Both the position numbers and the translations under genes were made by a program. Shown here piece after piece: positions 54,601-64,000 of a stretch of DNA of 64,000 nucleotides. This stretch comes from Echria macrotheca (taxonomy: Eukaryota; Ascomycota; Sordariomycetes; Sordariales; Schizotheciaceae): positions 1,054,001-1,118,000 of the forward strand of contig MU839838.1 of assembly GCA_030411725.1 (NCBI GenBank). Reading direction: 5' to 3'. The stretch's first letter is position 1; every line of letters begins with the position of its first letter. Under the pieces are notes generated by a model, which saw only the letters and a list, made by a program, of their open reading frames with translations, did not search any database and was not told where the DNA came from.

Positions 54601-55583
54601 TTTGTTGCTTTCTCTCTTTCGTTTCCTGGGAGATGATAGTTTGGAGTTGTTGTATTAGGTCTAGAGTGTGGAGGCTGTCGGTATGAACTCAACTGGGCTT
54701 GGCGGGGTTGGATGTATATGTAGGTGATGGGGATTGGTTAATGCTGGTAGGCGGTAAGACGGACGAGAATGGCCCCGTGAGTGCGGTCGCGTTCCGCGGT
54801 AATAAACTGTCTGTGGTATTGACAGCCAGCCCGATTCAGCGACGGCTGCCTGCTCCGGTTGAACGCCGACACTTTGCATTGGGATAACTCGATCACAGTA
54901 GTCTTTGGACGGAGAGGAGAGAATTGCCAGTGAGACTCATAACATGGGAGGTATAAGCGGCTGATGATCGGTGTTCGCGAGAGGCAATAAGGGACGGCAC
55001 AGCACTGTTCAGTCGCCCGGCAGTGATAGATACACACTTGAAGAGTGTATTCTAGGTTTTCACGGCGATTGGCATGTCTGGGCTTGTTCAGAAAAAATCA
55101 TGTTCCATTTTCTGATAGACCTCGGAGTTCCGTCGTATTCTTCGTTCAACAATCGTCTTCAAGGGGGTCCTCAACGCTCTAGGCTTACGGTATCTAAGAA
55201 TTCCTTTATTCTGAGAGGTCTCTCTTGGGAATGCCCTCAAAATCGACTTGAGACGTTCATGCGAGTAACAAAAAAGTCTGGTGCATACAGGGGTATACCC
55301 AACCTCCTTGCCACACTGTAACCATCGGCATCCCGCGGGCGTGATTCGCGCCCGCAGGATTCCGGCTCAGGGACAACACTAGTATACCCCTGGCTCCCGG
55401 CCCCCGAGTTAGGGATAGGCACCGAGAGTGCGTCCGCCAAGACGCGCGCGCTGCGGGATCCTACCAGCATCCTATCGTCTCACGTACTATTCTGCCTTAC
55501 CTTCCATCACTTCCTCCTACAAATACCATTTCTCTCACCACCTGAATTCCTCAATCTCAAACATTGTAAACTGGACCATCAAC
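54601..55583. other. Bidirectional promoter, methyltransferase and P450
   Basis: 983 bases between two divergently transcribed enzyme genes. The frame open from 55428 reaches into it but is leader sequence. A GC-rich patch with CGCGGGCGTGATTCGCGCCC lies near 55334. No TATA box is obvious. Confidence 0.5.
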
Positions 55584-57227
55584 ATGATAATCACCACATC
55601 CACCGTCGCGGCGCTCGCCGTCGCTGCGGTCAGCTCAGCCCTACTCTACTTCCTCCACCGGCTCAACACGCAGCGAAAATGGTACGCCGAGAACAACGTC
55701 CCCCGACCACCGCATGACTGGCTCTGGGGCCACGCCAAGCTGGTCGGCGAGTACACGCAGAAAATCACAGGCGACTACATGCAGGCCGCCTGGACGCAGC
55801 TCAAGTACGACTTTCAACTGCCCGAGATTTTCTACCTCGACATGTGGCCGTTCGGCCCCGAATTCATCATGTGCACCGGCCCCGACGCCACTGCCATCGC
55901 CACCACGATCAACGTATTCCCGCAGGCCGACGTCGTGACGAGGTTCTTCGGCCGGTCCATCGGCGAGACGTTCATCGAGGCGACGAACCTGCCGCTGTGG
56001 AAAGAGCTGCACCAGATGCTCGCGCCGGGGCTGACGCCGTCGGCGACCAAGACGTATCACGGCTTGATTCTGGATCAGGCCAAGAACCTGCATGACCGTC
56101 TCCAAGCAAAGGCGCGCTCGGGCGAGGTGTTTGATATGAGCGAGGAGCTGGGCCGGTATCCCTTTGCGATCATCTGGAAGGTATTCTTCGGCGAGGATCT
56201 CGTTAAGACCGACCTGTACGATATCACCAAGCGGCTGGCCGATATCAGCCCGGCGGTGCCGAGCGTCAATCCTGTGAAGAATTATCTCCAGAAGCGTGAG
56301 CGTGCGGCCATTGTCGCGCGTCTCGACGCCGAGATGGACAAGCTTGCCGGCGGCCGTTTCGACGAGATGAGAGCGACGAAGACGCTCCCGACCCGGACGA
56401 CGGCGACTTGTCTGCTCGACAGGATGCTTCTCGGCCATGTCCAGAGCGGACAGCCGCTAGACGAGAGACTGATGAAACTCGTCCGGGAAAAGTACAGTCC
56501 CCCGAACCCCCTATTCACACAACGCCCGATAACTAACAAACCTCACAGCGGCAAGGGCTTCCTAGCAGCAGGTTATGGGACCACAACCGACACCTCAAGC
56601 TACATAATGATGCTCCTCTCCGCCTTCCCCTCGGCCCTCCAAACCCTCCGGGAAGAACACAACCGCATCTTCCCCCCCGACCTCCCCGCAACCCTCCAGT
56701 CCCTCTCATCCAACCCCTCCCTAACCACCGACCTCCCCTACACAACAGCCGTAATCCAAGAAACCCTCCGCCTCTTCCCAATAGGGATGGTCGTCCGCTC
56801 CCCCCCGCCCGGCCTCACCTCGTTCCAACACAACGGCGTCACCTACCCCGTAAAACCAACCCACTACTTCGGCATAATGGCCTACGCAACGCACTACGAC
56901 CCATCCCTCTTCCCATCGCCGAGCACCTTCCGCCCGGAACGATTCCTCACTGAAAAAGAAATCCCGCGGACGGCCTACAGACCGTTCGAGCGCGGCCTGC
57001 GCTCGTGCATCGGCCAGAATTTGGCCATGGACGAGATGCGCATCGCGCTGGTCGTGCTGGCGCGGTATTTCGACTTTGAGCTGTGCGGGCATAATCCGGT
57101 ACCTACCCAGCGGCTGGGCCATACGGATCTGGATACCAAGCTCGGGGATCATGCTTTTCAGAGGAGTCGGTTCTCGGCTGGGCCGAATGGGCCTGCTTTG
57201 ATGAGGGTTAGGTTGGCGGACCGGTAG
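55584..57227 (+). CDS. Cytochrome P450 monooxygenase
   Basis: Model join(55584..56491, 56549..57227), 528 aa. The ATG at 55584 starts a membrane anchor (MIITTSTVAALAVAAVSSAL-LYFL); the frame is open upstream but that part is leader. Pro-rich hinge NVPRPPHDWLWGH. I-helix KGFLAAGYGTTTDTSSYIMM, K-helix TLR in VIQETLRLFPIG, PERF as FRPERFLTEKEI, and haem loop PFERGLRSCIGQNLAM with Cys as the axial ligand. The intron 56492..56548 is 57 bp (a multiple of three, no stop), with donor GTACAG and branch-like ACTAAC; it was judged an intron because the encoded YSPPNPLFTQRPITNKPHSG is unlike P450 sequence. ER-bound; needs a P450 reductase. CYP family and substrate not assigned. Confidence 0.88.
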   Translation: MIITTSTVAALAVAAVSSALLYFLHRLNTQRKWYAENNVPRPPHDWLWGHAKLVGEYTQKITGDYMQAAWTQLKYDFQLPEIFYLDMWPFGPEFIMCTGPDATAIATTINVFPQADVVTRFFGRSIGETFIEATNLPLWKELHQMLAPGLTPSATKTYHGLILDQAKNLHDRLQAKARSGEVFDMSEELGRYPFAIIWKVFFGEDLVKTDLYDITKRLADISPAVPSVNPVKNYLQKRERAAIVARLDAEMDKLAGGRFDEMRATKTLPTRTTATCLLDRMLLGHVQSGQPLDERLMKLVREKYSPPNPLFTQRPITNKPHSGKGFLAAGYGTTTDTSSYIMMLLSAFPSALQTLREEHNRIFPPDLPATLQSLSSNPSLTTDLPYTTAVIQETLRLFPIGMVVRSPPPGLTSFQHNGVTYPVKPTHYFGIMAYATHYDPSLFPSPSTFRPERFLTEKEIPRTAYRPFERGLRSCIGQNLAMDEMRIALVVLARYFDFELCGHNPVPTQRLGHTDLDTKLGDHAFQRSRFSAGPNGPALMRVRLADR

Positions 57228-58059
57228 GGCTGCGTCTGATGAATTTTTTTCTGGCAACCATGGTCCCAGATTCGGCTGTGGATTACCTATGCAAAGCTCG
57301 ATGCCTAAAATATTACTGGGATAACGTCGTCTTGCTCTCCGGTGAGAGGTGGCTGAACTACGAGCGGCATCAACGATGGAGATATGACCATCTGCTGCTG
57401 GTGTAAGTAGAATATATTCTTTCAACGGCCAGAAAAGTATGAATCTGGAACACTGCGGCACTGTGTGGATGGAAGGGAGTATCAACGCAAGAGCATATAT
57501 GGGTCGAGGATTCGTACCTCTCAATACTGGCGGCAGGGAACCGTGGGAGACGCCCCTTCCCTATGTCCGCGAAAAAGATGCCTTTCCCTACAGTTTATCG
57601 ATCGATGCTCTAGCTGGCAACCCCGCAGTTCAAGTGTCGCCTGGAACAGTTCGGATTCCTAACTGTGACGGGTCCGACTCGAAGTTTCGATCTGTTCTCC
57701 GCCACCCACCGGATTCCCCCTCGAGACAAGCTTCGGATCGGTTGAACTGGACAACCATGGTAGGCGAGGTTCAAGACCCAAGAACACTTCTTCAATAACA
57801 TAAGCCTACAAGTCTTATCTATCACACGAGAAGCCAAAGATCACCAGTCTAAACCGTGCGCCGCCGCTGTACAAAAGTCACCCATCCTTCATTACACATC
57901 AAGCATAAGACTCAGAGGATATAAAGGTCCTTGCTGACGTCCGTATCAGCCCATGAGTAGCATGAGCCAGAACAAAAGCACCATGTTCCCATGTCCCGAG
58001 TTTGCCCGCCCAGCTCCTCAGCGTGACCTTGCAAGGCCACATCAGGCATCATCCCCCCT
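57228..58059. other. Convergent 3' region
   Basis: About 830 bases between the P450 and deubiquitinase stops. Open frames on both strands look like chance. Nothing recognised. Confidence 0.5.
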
Positions 58060-59743
58060 TCATGGCCGCAAATCCACAATCTCCAATTCCTGAGCTGCAT
58101 GGAACTGGGCGTGCTCGGCATCGACGTACAGGTTGTCGATGCTGTGTTGATGGAAACTGTCACCAGCTTTACAGGTGATGTTAATATGATCGAGTCCAGG
58201 AGGGTTCGTCAAACGAAAGATGCCGAGACTGCAACATGTCAGTCGCCATTCATCTGGTCATAAATGCGAGTGAAACTTACGAAGGATCGTGCCGCGGAGC
58301 ACACACAATGGCGATGCTCTCGGGCATCAGTTGCTGGTAACTCGCGTGGGTATGAAGATCCCGTGAGCTCAGGAAGCAAGTCTGGGTCGGATGCGTATGG
58401 ATCCATCCAACCACGACAAGCCCGCGATCCACAATCGCCATCAACTGCGCCGCTTCATTTGTCGTCTCACACGTATCCGAAGTACACTTCTGCTCCGGGA
58501 TAAGAAGGTGCGTGATGAAGTACGCGTTATGGGACTTGGATCCGCAAAGAATCCCGCACATCTCTAAATTGCGGCGCGTGTTGTTTGCGGCAAGTCGAAG
58601 AAATTCCTGGGGCAAACTTTTTGGCAAGAAGACCGATCGTAGCCCTGTTCCGTTTTCCAGGTATGCCGCCGGTGCAAATATCACCCTTTCTTCTTCGTCG
58701 ATATGGTCATGGGCCCGCTTTGGAGGCTGAGAAAACGAAGCGGGCGGCTCCTTCGCTGGGAGAGGCGGCGGGAGCTGGTCCAGTTCTCGATCAGGCAGAT
58801 ATTTCGGAGGCCGCGTCGGTTTAATGGGCTCAAAGTGTCTGCTCTCGTACAGTCGTCGAGGCGGAGATGCCGAGCGCTCGTAGTTGACGGCCGATGATTT
58901 GTGGATCGAGGGGTAGTGATAGGTTGTGGATGATGTAGGCTTGCGCTCATCCTCGTCTCGCAACGTTTCCGTGTGGCTTTGGGAGTATCGTTGGCGTGCC
59001 ACTGACATCTGTCTCCTGAGCTCTTCGTCGTCCATATCTTTGATGGGCAGCCGTGCTCCGTCCCAGATCCCGGCGGCTCTCCGTTTGGATATCTCAGCCA
59101 CGGATAGCCCGCCCTGCTGGCGCCGTCGTTGCATCTCTTTCTTAGCCAAGTTGACAGCGAGGTCCGGGTTCTCAGCGGCATTCAGGATCTTGGGCGGCGT
59201 CGAGTAGTTCCATGACAACGCCGGGTCGTTTGCTGCATGTTTTGCATACGTGGGTGATGGAGGTGACCCAAGCTTGACCATCGCCTTTTCACGCTCAGCC
59301 GCCGTTCTCTTGCGCCACTTCTCATACGCTTCATCTATCTCCGGCCTCATTGCCTCGAGGGCCTCTAGGGTATCGGGAATGCGTGACCGTAGCGCATTCA
59401 TCGCTCGCTTCACGTCGAGTGTTCTCGTCTTGGGTTTCTCGGGTTTCGCTTCGGGATGGTTGGGCATGTCTTCGAGAACCAGGATGGAATACCGCATTAG
59501 TAACATGTAGGCATTCGAGAGATTCCCTTCGTGGTAAGAAACCTCGCCCTAGGAGCCAGCCGGTTAGCAGATGAATCACACCTCTCGAAATGCTTCGAGG
59601 CGCACCTCGCGATAGATGGTATCGGCCGCTCGGGCCCAGAACTTGAAGGGAATATCGGGATTCCAGTCATATTGTTTCGCTTGCTCCGAGAGAGCTTTCA
59701 CCGTCATCGGTCCGCCGGGACCGTAGAAGCCTAGGGGCTCCAT
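58060..59743 (-). CDS. AMSH-like deubiquitinase (MIT + JAMM/MPN+)
   Basis: Model complement(join(58060..58228, 58282..59548, 59606..59743)) with junctions at 59549/59605 (57-bp intron, GTGCGC donor) and 58229/58280 (52 bp, GTAAGT-CAG; the exon edge is at 58281), 524 aa. N-terminal helical MIT-like domain (DIPFKFWARAADTIYREGEV, EGNLSNAYMLLMRYSILVLE), a long charged linker, then the JAMM metalloprotease: Glu in NLEMCGILCG, and HTHPTQTCFLSSRDLHTHAS with the two His, Ser and Asp zinc-site residues (H-x-H-x10-D). C-terminal LGIFRLTNPPGLDHI. The fungal counterpart of AMSH/STAMBP (S. pombe sst2) removes Lys63-linked ubiquitin from endosomal cargo with ESCRT. The donor at 59605 is non-canonical-looking; an alternative would retain VRLEAFRE. 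Confidence 0.88.
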
Positions 59744-60956
59744 CGTGGCGGCCGCAGGGCTTCGGAGCCGGGCGAGTTGGGGTCGAGGAGGTCGATCGCT
59801 CGGCGGGCGCCAGAAGTTGTGGACGGGGTCGCCGGGATCACATGGATCATCAACGATTGTGCAAACAGATATATATCGCACTGACTTTGATGCTTGGTGC
59901 TTGAACTGGGCTTCCGGAACAGAACGAGCAGCTGCAAGACGCGTGGATAGAGCAGGCAGCTTTCAAGGAAACAAGCAACCCCTCCAACCAAGTAGATTTG
60001 GCGGGGCAGAAGCTAGAGCCAAGCCGCCACCACCAGGTGCTGTCACGTGCCAGTGGCCGTCAAGGTTCGCAACAAAGGCGGCCCCCGAAAAGCGTTTGGA
60101 TCCTTGTTGATGGCTCGTCGACTTCCACTGCCAATTTGTTTCCCTGTGCTCGAGTTCTAAGGACTATTTTTCTTTGTATTCAAAGAGTTCGGATGAAATC
60201 CCAGGTGCAGACCAAGCCAATGTTTCTTGTTCTTGGTTGGATTGGTGCTTAACTTGGAAGGCAACCCAGCTGGGAGCTGAGAAAGCTTTCGTCCAGACGC
60301 CAGATCAAACTGAACATGATGAGCTGCCAGCAGTTCGTATCGCCAGTGAATGAGGAGATTTCCGGTGCTCCATGCGCCATGAAACAACATCGCGGTTCCC
60401 CGGGTGGCTCTGCCTCGTGCTCAATACGTTCCAGTATGATCGTCCGGCAGTCAGCTCTACGAACACATAAAAGACCAATCTACTCCGGGCACCAGTATCG
60501 GTAGGAGTCCGTTGGGACGGTGTTTCTGGAGCAAAGGTGGGGTCGGTTCGCGGAGGACGGATGCTCTGGTGGGGTTGCGGCATCGGACCCTGCCAAGGCA
60601 CACAATCGGAACTTCACGGAGCGCCACCGCGGAAGGGACCACCCTCTGCACAGCGCGTGCGAGGCTATTTCCATCTTTGTGTCCCGCTCTGCAGCTCAAT
60701 TCCCAATCAGACTTCGTCTGGCCGATAAGACGCTCAAGGGTCGGCTGGGAATCGGGGCGAGGTTTCGCTGGCTCGCAGCGAGATAAAACAGAGCTGGAAA
60801 TTCCCGATAAACCTCACCAAGACCTCGTTCTTGCGCCTGTAAATCTCCGTTATCCCCTGTAGCTCGAAAACTTTTTTTCTGGTCGACAACCCAGCACACT
60901 CAAGCTCTTCAAGGCGTCAAGCTCTCGAGGCATATCCATACCTTCGCACCTCCAAA
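59744..60956. other. Divergent promoter region
   Basis: 1.2 kb between AMSH-like (leftward) and the 215-aa protein (rightward). No supported gene; short frames lack character. Confidence 0.5.
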
Positions 60957-61659
60957 ATGTTGTCGCAAAGATGTCAAGGTGACTACCCTCCTCGTAGAAG
61001 CAAAGTCCGTAGCCCTTCTAACCCTTGTCCTAGCCGCCATCAAGGCCTCCATGAACTGCTTGGTCTTCGACATGGGCAGGCTCGCCATTCCCCAGGAGTC
61101 GACGCTGTTTGACCTCCTGAAGCGCAGCTTCCACGAATTCCAAACCATAATCTCTGTTTCAGACCCCCAGGGCGTGCTTTCCGCTCCGTCGGGTTTGGAG
61201 CGCATGTTGTGTTCCATCTTCGACACGGCATCGCTCGCTTTCGTTACCGAGACCTCTCCCCGACTTCTCGAGGGGCTTGACGACCACGACAAGGCCTGCC
61301 TTTTCGTCCAGGCTGTCGCTGGAATCGCCGTCATCTTCCAACGCTTGAGCACCGCGGGCCAGGAGCTGTCATCTAGCGTCTTTTTGCGGGAACTGCAGCT
61401 TTTTGCCGAGAGCGATCAGAGGCGTAATGTCCTTGACAAGATCGGGGCAAGTTCATTGCTCACCTCCTGCTATACCTCAAGTGTCATGGCCGACTTTGTG
61501 ACGGCGACGATCGAGGGCCGAGAGACACGACATTACGAGGATCTTCCACTGGGCCGACTTGGGGAGGACTTGTTGAGCGACAGTGTTGCGTGGGTCAGTG
61601 ACAGGCCGTGCAAGACAAATGGGTTGCCGTGGGGCTTTACGATCATGGCCATCAACTAG
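60957..61659 (+). CDS. Hypothetical protein, 215 aa
   Basis: Model join(60957..60978, 61034..61659). The 55-bp intron (GTGACT donor, TCTAAC branch, CCTAG acceptor) joins MLSQRCQ to AAIKASMNCLVFDMGRLAIP. Without it the frame would begin at a GTG at 60979 or the ATG at 61051. The protein is mostly helical, with hydrophobic stretches not long enough to be membrane helices (ACLFVQAVAGIAVIF), and ends SDRPCKTNGLPWGFTIMAIN. It contains several Cys but no recognised motif or signal peptide. Family not recognised. Two near-identical 22-base repeats lie just past the stop. Confidence 0.58.
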
Positions 61660-61709
61660 GGATGGGTATCAGGGACTGCCATGCGGCTTCATGCTTGTAC
61701 ATTATTATG

Positions 61710-61754
61710 ACATCTCCTTTCCGGTAGCGTGAACATCTCCTTTCTGGTAGCGTG
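61710..61754 (+). repeat. 22-bp direct repeat, 2 copies
   Basis: ACATCTCCTTTCCGGTAGCG-TG at 61710-61731 and the same with CTGG in place of CCGG at 61733-61754: one C-to-T change at a CpG. Confidence 0.9.
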
Positions 61755-61879
61755 GCGCAATGGCGAAGTATTTCTTACTGTGTGGTGCCAGGTAGTTGCG
61801 AAGCTGGTTGGACTTCATATTTGCATTTTTCTTTTCGGGTAAACCGTACGAACTCAGATATCGTCACCTCACCGTTGCT

Positions 61880-62411
61880 TTAAGCAGCCCCTTGTGCCGC
61901 GGTCTGGACTTGTACGATCTCGTCCTTCTTTTTTTCCATCTTCGTCTGGACCTCCTTGATTTGGGTCTCCAGTCTTGATCTATCAGGCAAAGTTAGCATC
62001 CACCGCACCGTATTTGCCAACAGGGCTGAGTTCTTACATCTCCTTGGAAATGAACTCAAGACGACCGTTTACTGTGCTCTCGGCGTCTACTCTGTCTTGT
62101 TTGAGCAAGACTGGCCCGATAAGCTTGTAGATGGTCTCGTCATCCTTGAGCTTAGAGAATTCCTAGTGAGCAGGTCAGACAAGCCTCCATCGAGTTTATG
62201 CCTCGACTGCCCCGACAAACCGACTTTTTGTACACCCAGATTTTCCTGCTTTTGCGCTTCCAGTTTTTGCCTTGACTGGACAACGTCTTGGAGATCTGTA
62301 GGAAGAATGAGCAACAAGATCGACCAGCCAGTAGGTGGGTCCAGCCTGACCTTTTTGCAGTTTGGTGAACTCCTCTGAGAGAGCTTGAAGGCGGGCCTGA
62401 ACTTGGGCCAT
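61880..62411 (-). CDS. pfd6: Prefoldin subunit 6
   Basis: Model complement(join(61880..61979, 62038..62162, 62225..62295, 62351..62411)), 118 aa, three introns (55, 62, 58 bp), all in phase. The joined protein reads MAQVQARLQALSEEFTKLQK, then DLQDVVQSRQKLEAQKQENL, EFSKLKDDETIYKLIGPVLL, KQDRVDAESTVNGRLEFISK and LETQIKEVQTKMEKKKDEIV: two long coiled-coil helices around a beta-hairpin (IYKLIGPVLLKQD), the beta-type prefoldin fold. Length and sequence match eukaryotic subunit 6 (yeast Yke2/Gim1). It is one of six subunits of the jellyfish-shaped co-chaperone that hands nascent actin and tubulin to the CCT chaperonin in the cytosol. It lies head-to-head with VPS4. Confidence 0.95.
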
Positions 62412-63025
62412 TTTGTCGATTGCAGCTACGACCTTCTAAGTATTTGGTCTTCCTGATTGGGGCCCAGTAAGTTGAAAGACGGTCTGGAGTAGTTAAAAAT
62501 GACCTTTCGGGATACTTGGGAGCTTGCTTTGTGTTTGGCTATTTAGGCACTTATTTTACGGGCAATCGTCGTTGGTGGTCGTGGTTCGAGTCTTCGCGTG
62601 CTCTCTCGGCCGGGAAGGTTTCTCACAGGCTGTTAGTGAAACCTTGGCATCTCAACATTAAACACTAACAGACATTCGACCCCACCACCAGCAGTGCCTG
62701 CCAGTGGCGTCAGCCGACATGAACCCCGCGCTAGCGCTTCCTGGGCAACGCTCGTCAACGAAGGCGACGCAAGTGCTGCCCGTCAAAATCATCGACCTGC
62801 CAAGTTCGTCTTCGGTTGTCATCCCGCTTCGCCATACCGTAGCCTAGTGCCTGGAGACTTGTCAAACTATTTTGCGACCGCTTCTCTCTAGCCGTATGCC
62901 CCATTTCACCGCATTTTTGCCCTCAATCGTCTCGTCCAGTCGCCGTGCATTGCCGCCTTACTGCGGCGGCCTAATCGACCGCGGTAAACACCCATCCCCC
63001 TCTCCCCCACCAGCGCTCGCCCACC
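62412..63025. other. Bidirectional promoter, prefoldin subunit 6 and VPS4
   Basis: 614-base divergent spacer. The GCTCGCCCACCATG context precedes VPS4. No TATA box, as usual for housekeeping genes. Confidence 0.55.
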
Positions 63026-64000
63026 ATGTCCAACACCGACTTCCTCGGGCGCGCTATCGAGCAGGTGCGCAAGGCCATCGAGGCCGACAACGCTGCCCAA
63101 TATGAAAAGGCATACCAGATGTACTACGCCTCGCTCGAGCTCTTCATGCTGGCGCTCAAATGGGAGAAGAACCCCAAGTCAAAGGAGATGATCCGCGCCA
63201 AAACGGGCGAGTACATGGACCGTGCCGAGAAACTCAAGGCGCACCTGGCCGACGCCGAGGGCAAGCGGAAGAAGCCCGGGATGGTTGGCGCTAACGGTAC
63301 ATCAACCGGCGGCACGGGGAAGGGCAAGGACGGTGCGGATGGCGAAGGCGGCGGCGGGGAAGCGCTCGACGAGGACAGCAAGAAGCTCCGGAGCGCCCTC
63401 GCGGGGGCTATCCTTCAGGAGCGGCCAAATGTCTCGTGGGACGACGTTGCCGGGCTCGAGGGCGCAAAGGAGGCACTGAAGGAGGCAGTCTTGCTGCCCA
63501 TCAAATTCCCACATCTTTTCCAAGGAAAAAGACAGCCGTGGAAGGGTATTCTGCTGTACGGTCCGCCAGGAACGGGTAAGAGTTATCTTGCCAAGGCGGT
63601 AGCGACGGAAGCAAACAGCACCTTCTTCAGCGTCAGCAGTTCCGATCTGGTCAGCAAGTGGATGGGTGAGAGCGAACGGTATGTACCCGACTGTCCATCT
63701 CGTCATGTTACCTGGGCTAAGTCTTCCTCTGTACAGGTTAGTCAAACAGCTATTTGCCATGGCCCGAGAAAACAAGCCCTCCATCATCTTCATCGACGAG
63801 ATCGACGCCCTCTGCGGGCCACGAGGCGAAGGCGAGTCCGAAGCGTCGAGGAGAATAAAGACCGAAATGCTGGTGCAAATGGACGGTGTAGGGAAGGACA
63901 GCAAGGGCGTGCTGATTCTGGGCGCCACCAACATCCCATGGCAGCTCGACGCTGCTATCCGGCGACGGTTCCAGAGGAGAGTACACATCAGTTTGCCAGA
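63026..64000 (+). CDS. vps4: VPS4 AAA-ATPase, 5' part (cut by window end)
   Basis: Model join(63026..63678, 63737..>64000), 305 codons visible; intron 58 bp (GTATGT-CAG) joins GESER to LVKQLFAMARENKPSIIFID. Residues 1-75 are the MIT domain (FLGRAIEQVRKAIEADNAAQ, YEKAYQMYYASLELFMLALK), which binds ESCRT-III tails. A Gly-rich linker (about 85-112) leads to the AAA domain: Walker A GPPGTGKS (179-186), pore loop KWMGESE, Walker B IIFIDEIDAL, sensor region ATNIPWQLDAAIRRRF with the arginine fingers. The C-terminal helix and Vta1-binding beta domain are outside the window. It disassembles ESCRT-III polymers at endosomes and in membrane scission. No first-exon intron, so the start is secure. Confidence 0.96.
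   Translation, partial: MSNTDFLGRAIEQVRKAIEADNAAQYEKAYQMYYASLELFMLALKWEKNPKSKEMIRAKTGEYMDRAEKLKAHLADAEGKRKKPGMVGANGTSTGGTGKGKDGADGEGGGGEALDEDSKKLRSALAGAILQERPNVSWDDVAGLEGAKEALKEAVLLPIKFPHLFQGKRQPWKGILLYGPPGTGKSYLAKAVATEANSTFFSVSSSDLVSKWMGESERYVPDCPSRHVTWAKSSSVQVSQTAICHGPRKQALHHLHRRDRRPLRATRRRRVRSVEENKDRNAGANGRCREGQQGRADSGRHQHPMAARRCYPATVPEESTHQFAR

Overview
The window is nuclear DNA of a filamentous ascomycete (Pezizomycotina, most likely a Sordariomycete). Evidence: many genes with 46-220 bp introns using GTRNGT donors and YAG acceptors, no operons, and characteristic fungal families (PTH11-like receptor, fungal-specific transcription factor, DUF1479, DUF1993, secreted tyrosinase and intradiol dioxygenase, small secreted proteins). 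I rebuilt 27 gene models by joining exons; nearly all splice junctions below were checked for reading phase. No rRNA, convincing tRNA, CRISPR array or intact transposon was seen.

Layout. 0-12.6 kb: the 3' part of a GST, a large membrane protein, a zinc-finger protein carrying a trypsin-fold domain with Cys in place of the catalytic Ser, an unknown tail-anchored-type protein, a class III CoA-transferase and a decayed subtilisin gene. 12.6-17.4 kb: a gene-poor stretch with one small possibly myristoylated protein. 17.4-22.7 kb: three small coiled-coil genes, at least two of them clear paralogs, with shared 3'-flank repeats. 23.4-27.3 kb: a secreted BBE-type FAD oxidase, a SAM methyltransferase and a small cysteine-rich secreted protein. 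27.3-30.9 kb: a gene desert. 30.9-40.1 kb: a PTH11-like receptor, DUF1993 protein, DUF1479 oxygenase, a transcription factor with an unusual zinc cluster, and a seven-helix-type membrane protein. 40-46 kb: a 91-aa protein, an SRPK-like kinase and a 120-aa secreted protein. 46-51.4 kb: secreted kelch protein, tyrosinase and intradiol dioxygenase. 52-57 kb: ankyrin protein, then a methyltransferase and P450 transcribed divergently. 58-64 kb: conserved housekeeping block: AMSH-like JAMM deubiquitinase, an unknown protein, prefoldin subunit 6 and VPS4 (cut by the right edge).

How they fit together. The right end is core eukaryotic biology (ESCRT pathway and tubulin/actin folding). The rest looks accessory: secreted oxidoreductases acting on aromatics (tyrosinase makes o-diphenols/quinones, intradiol dioxygenase opens catechol rings), candidate effectors and lineage-specific families. 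No PKS, NRPS or terpene synthase is present, so a classical secondary-metabolite cluster is not supported.
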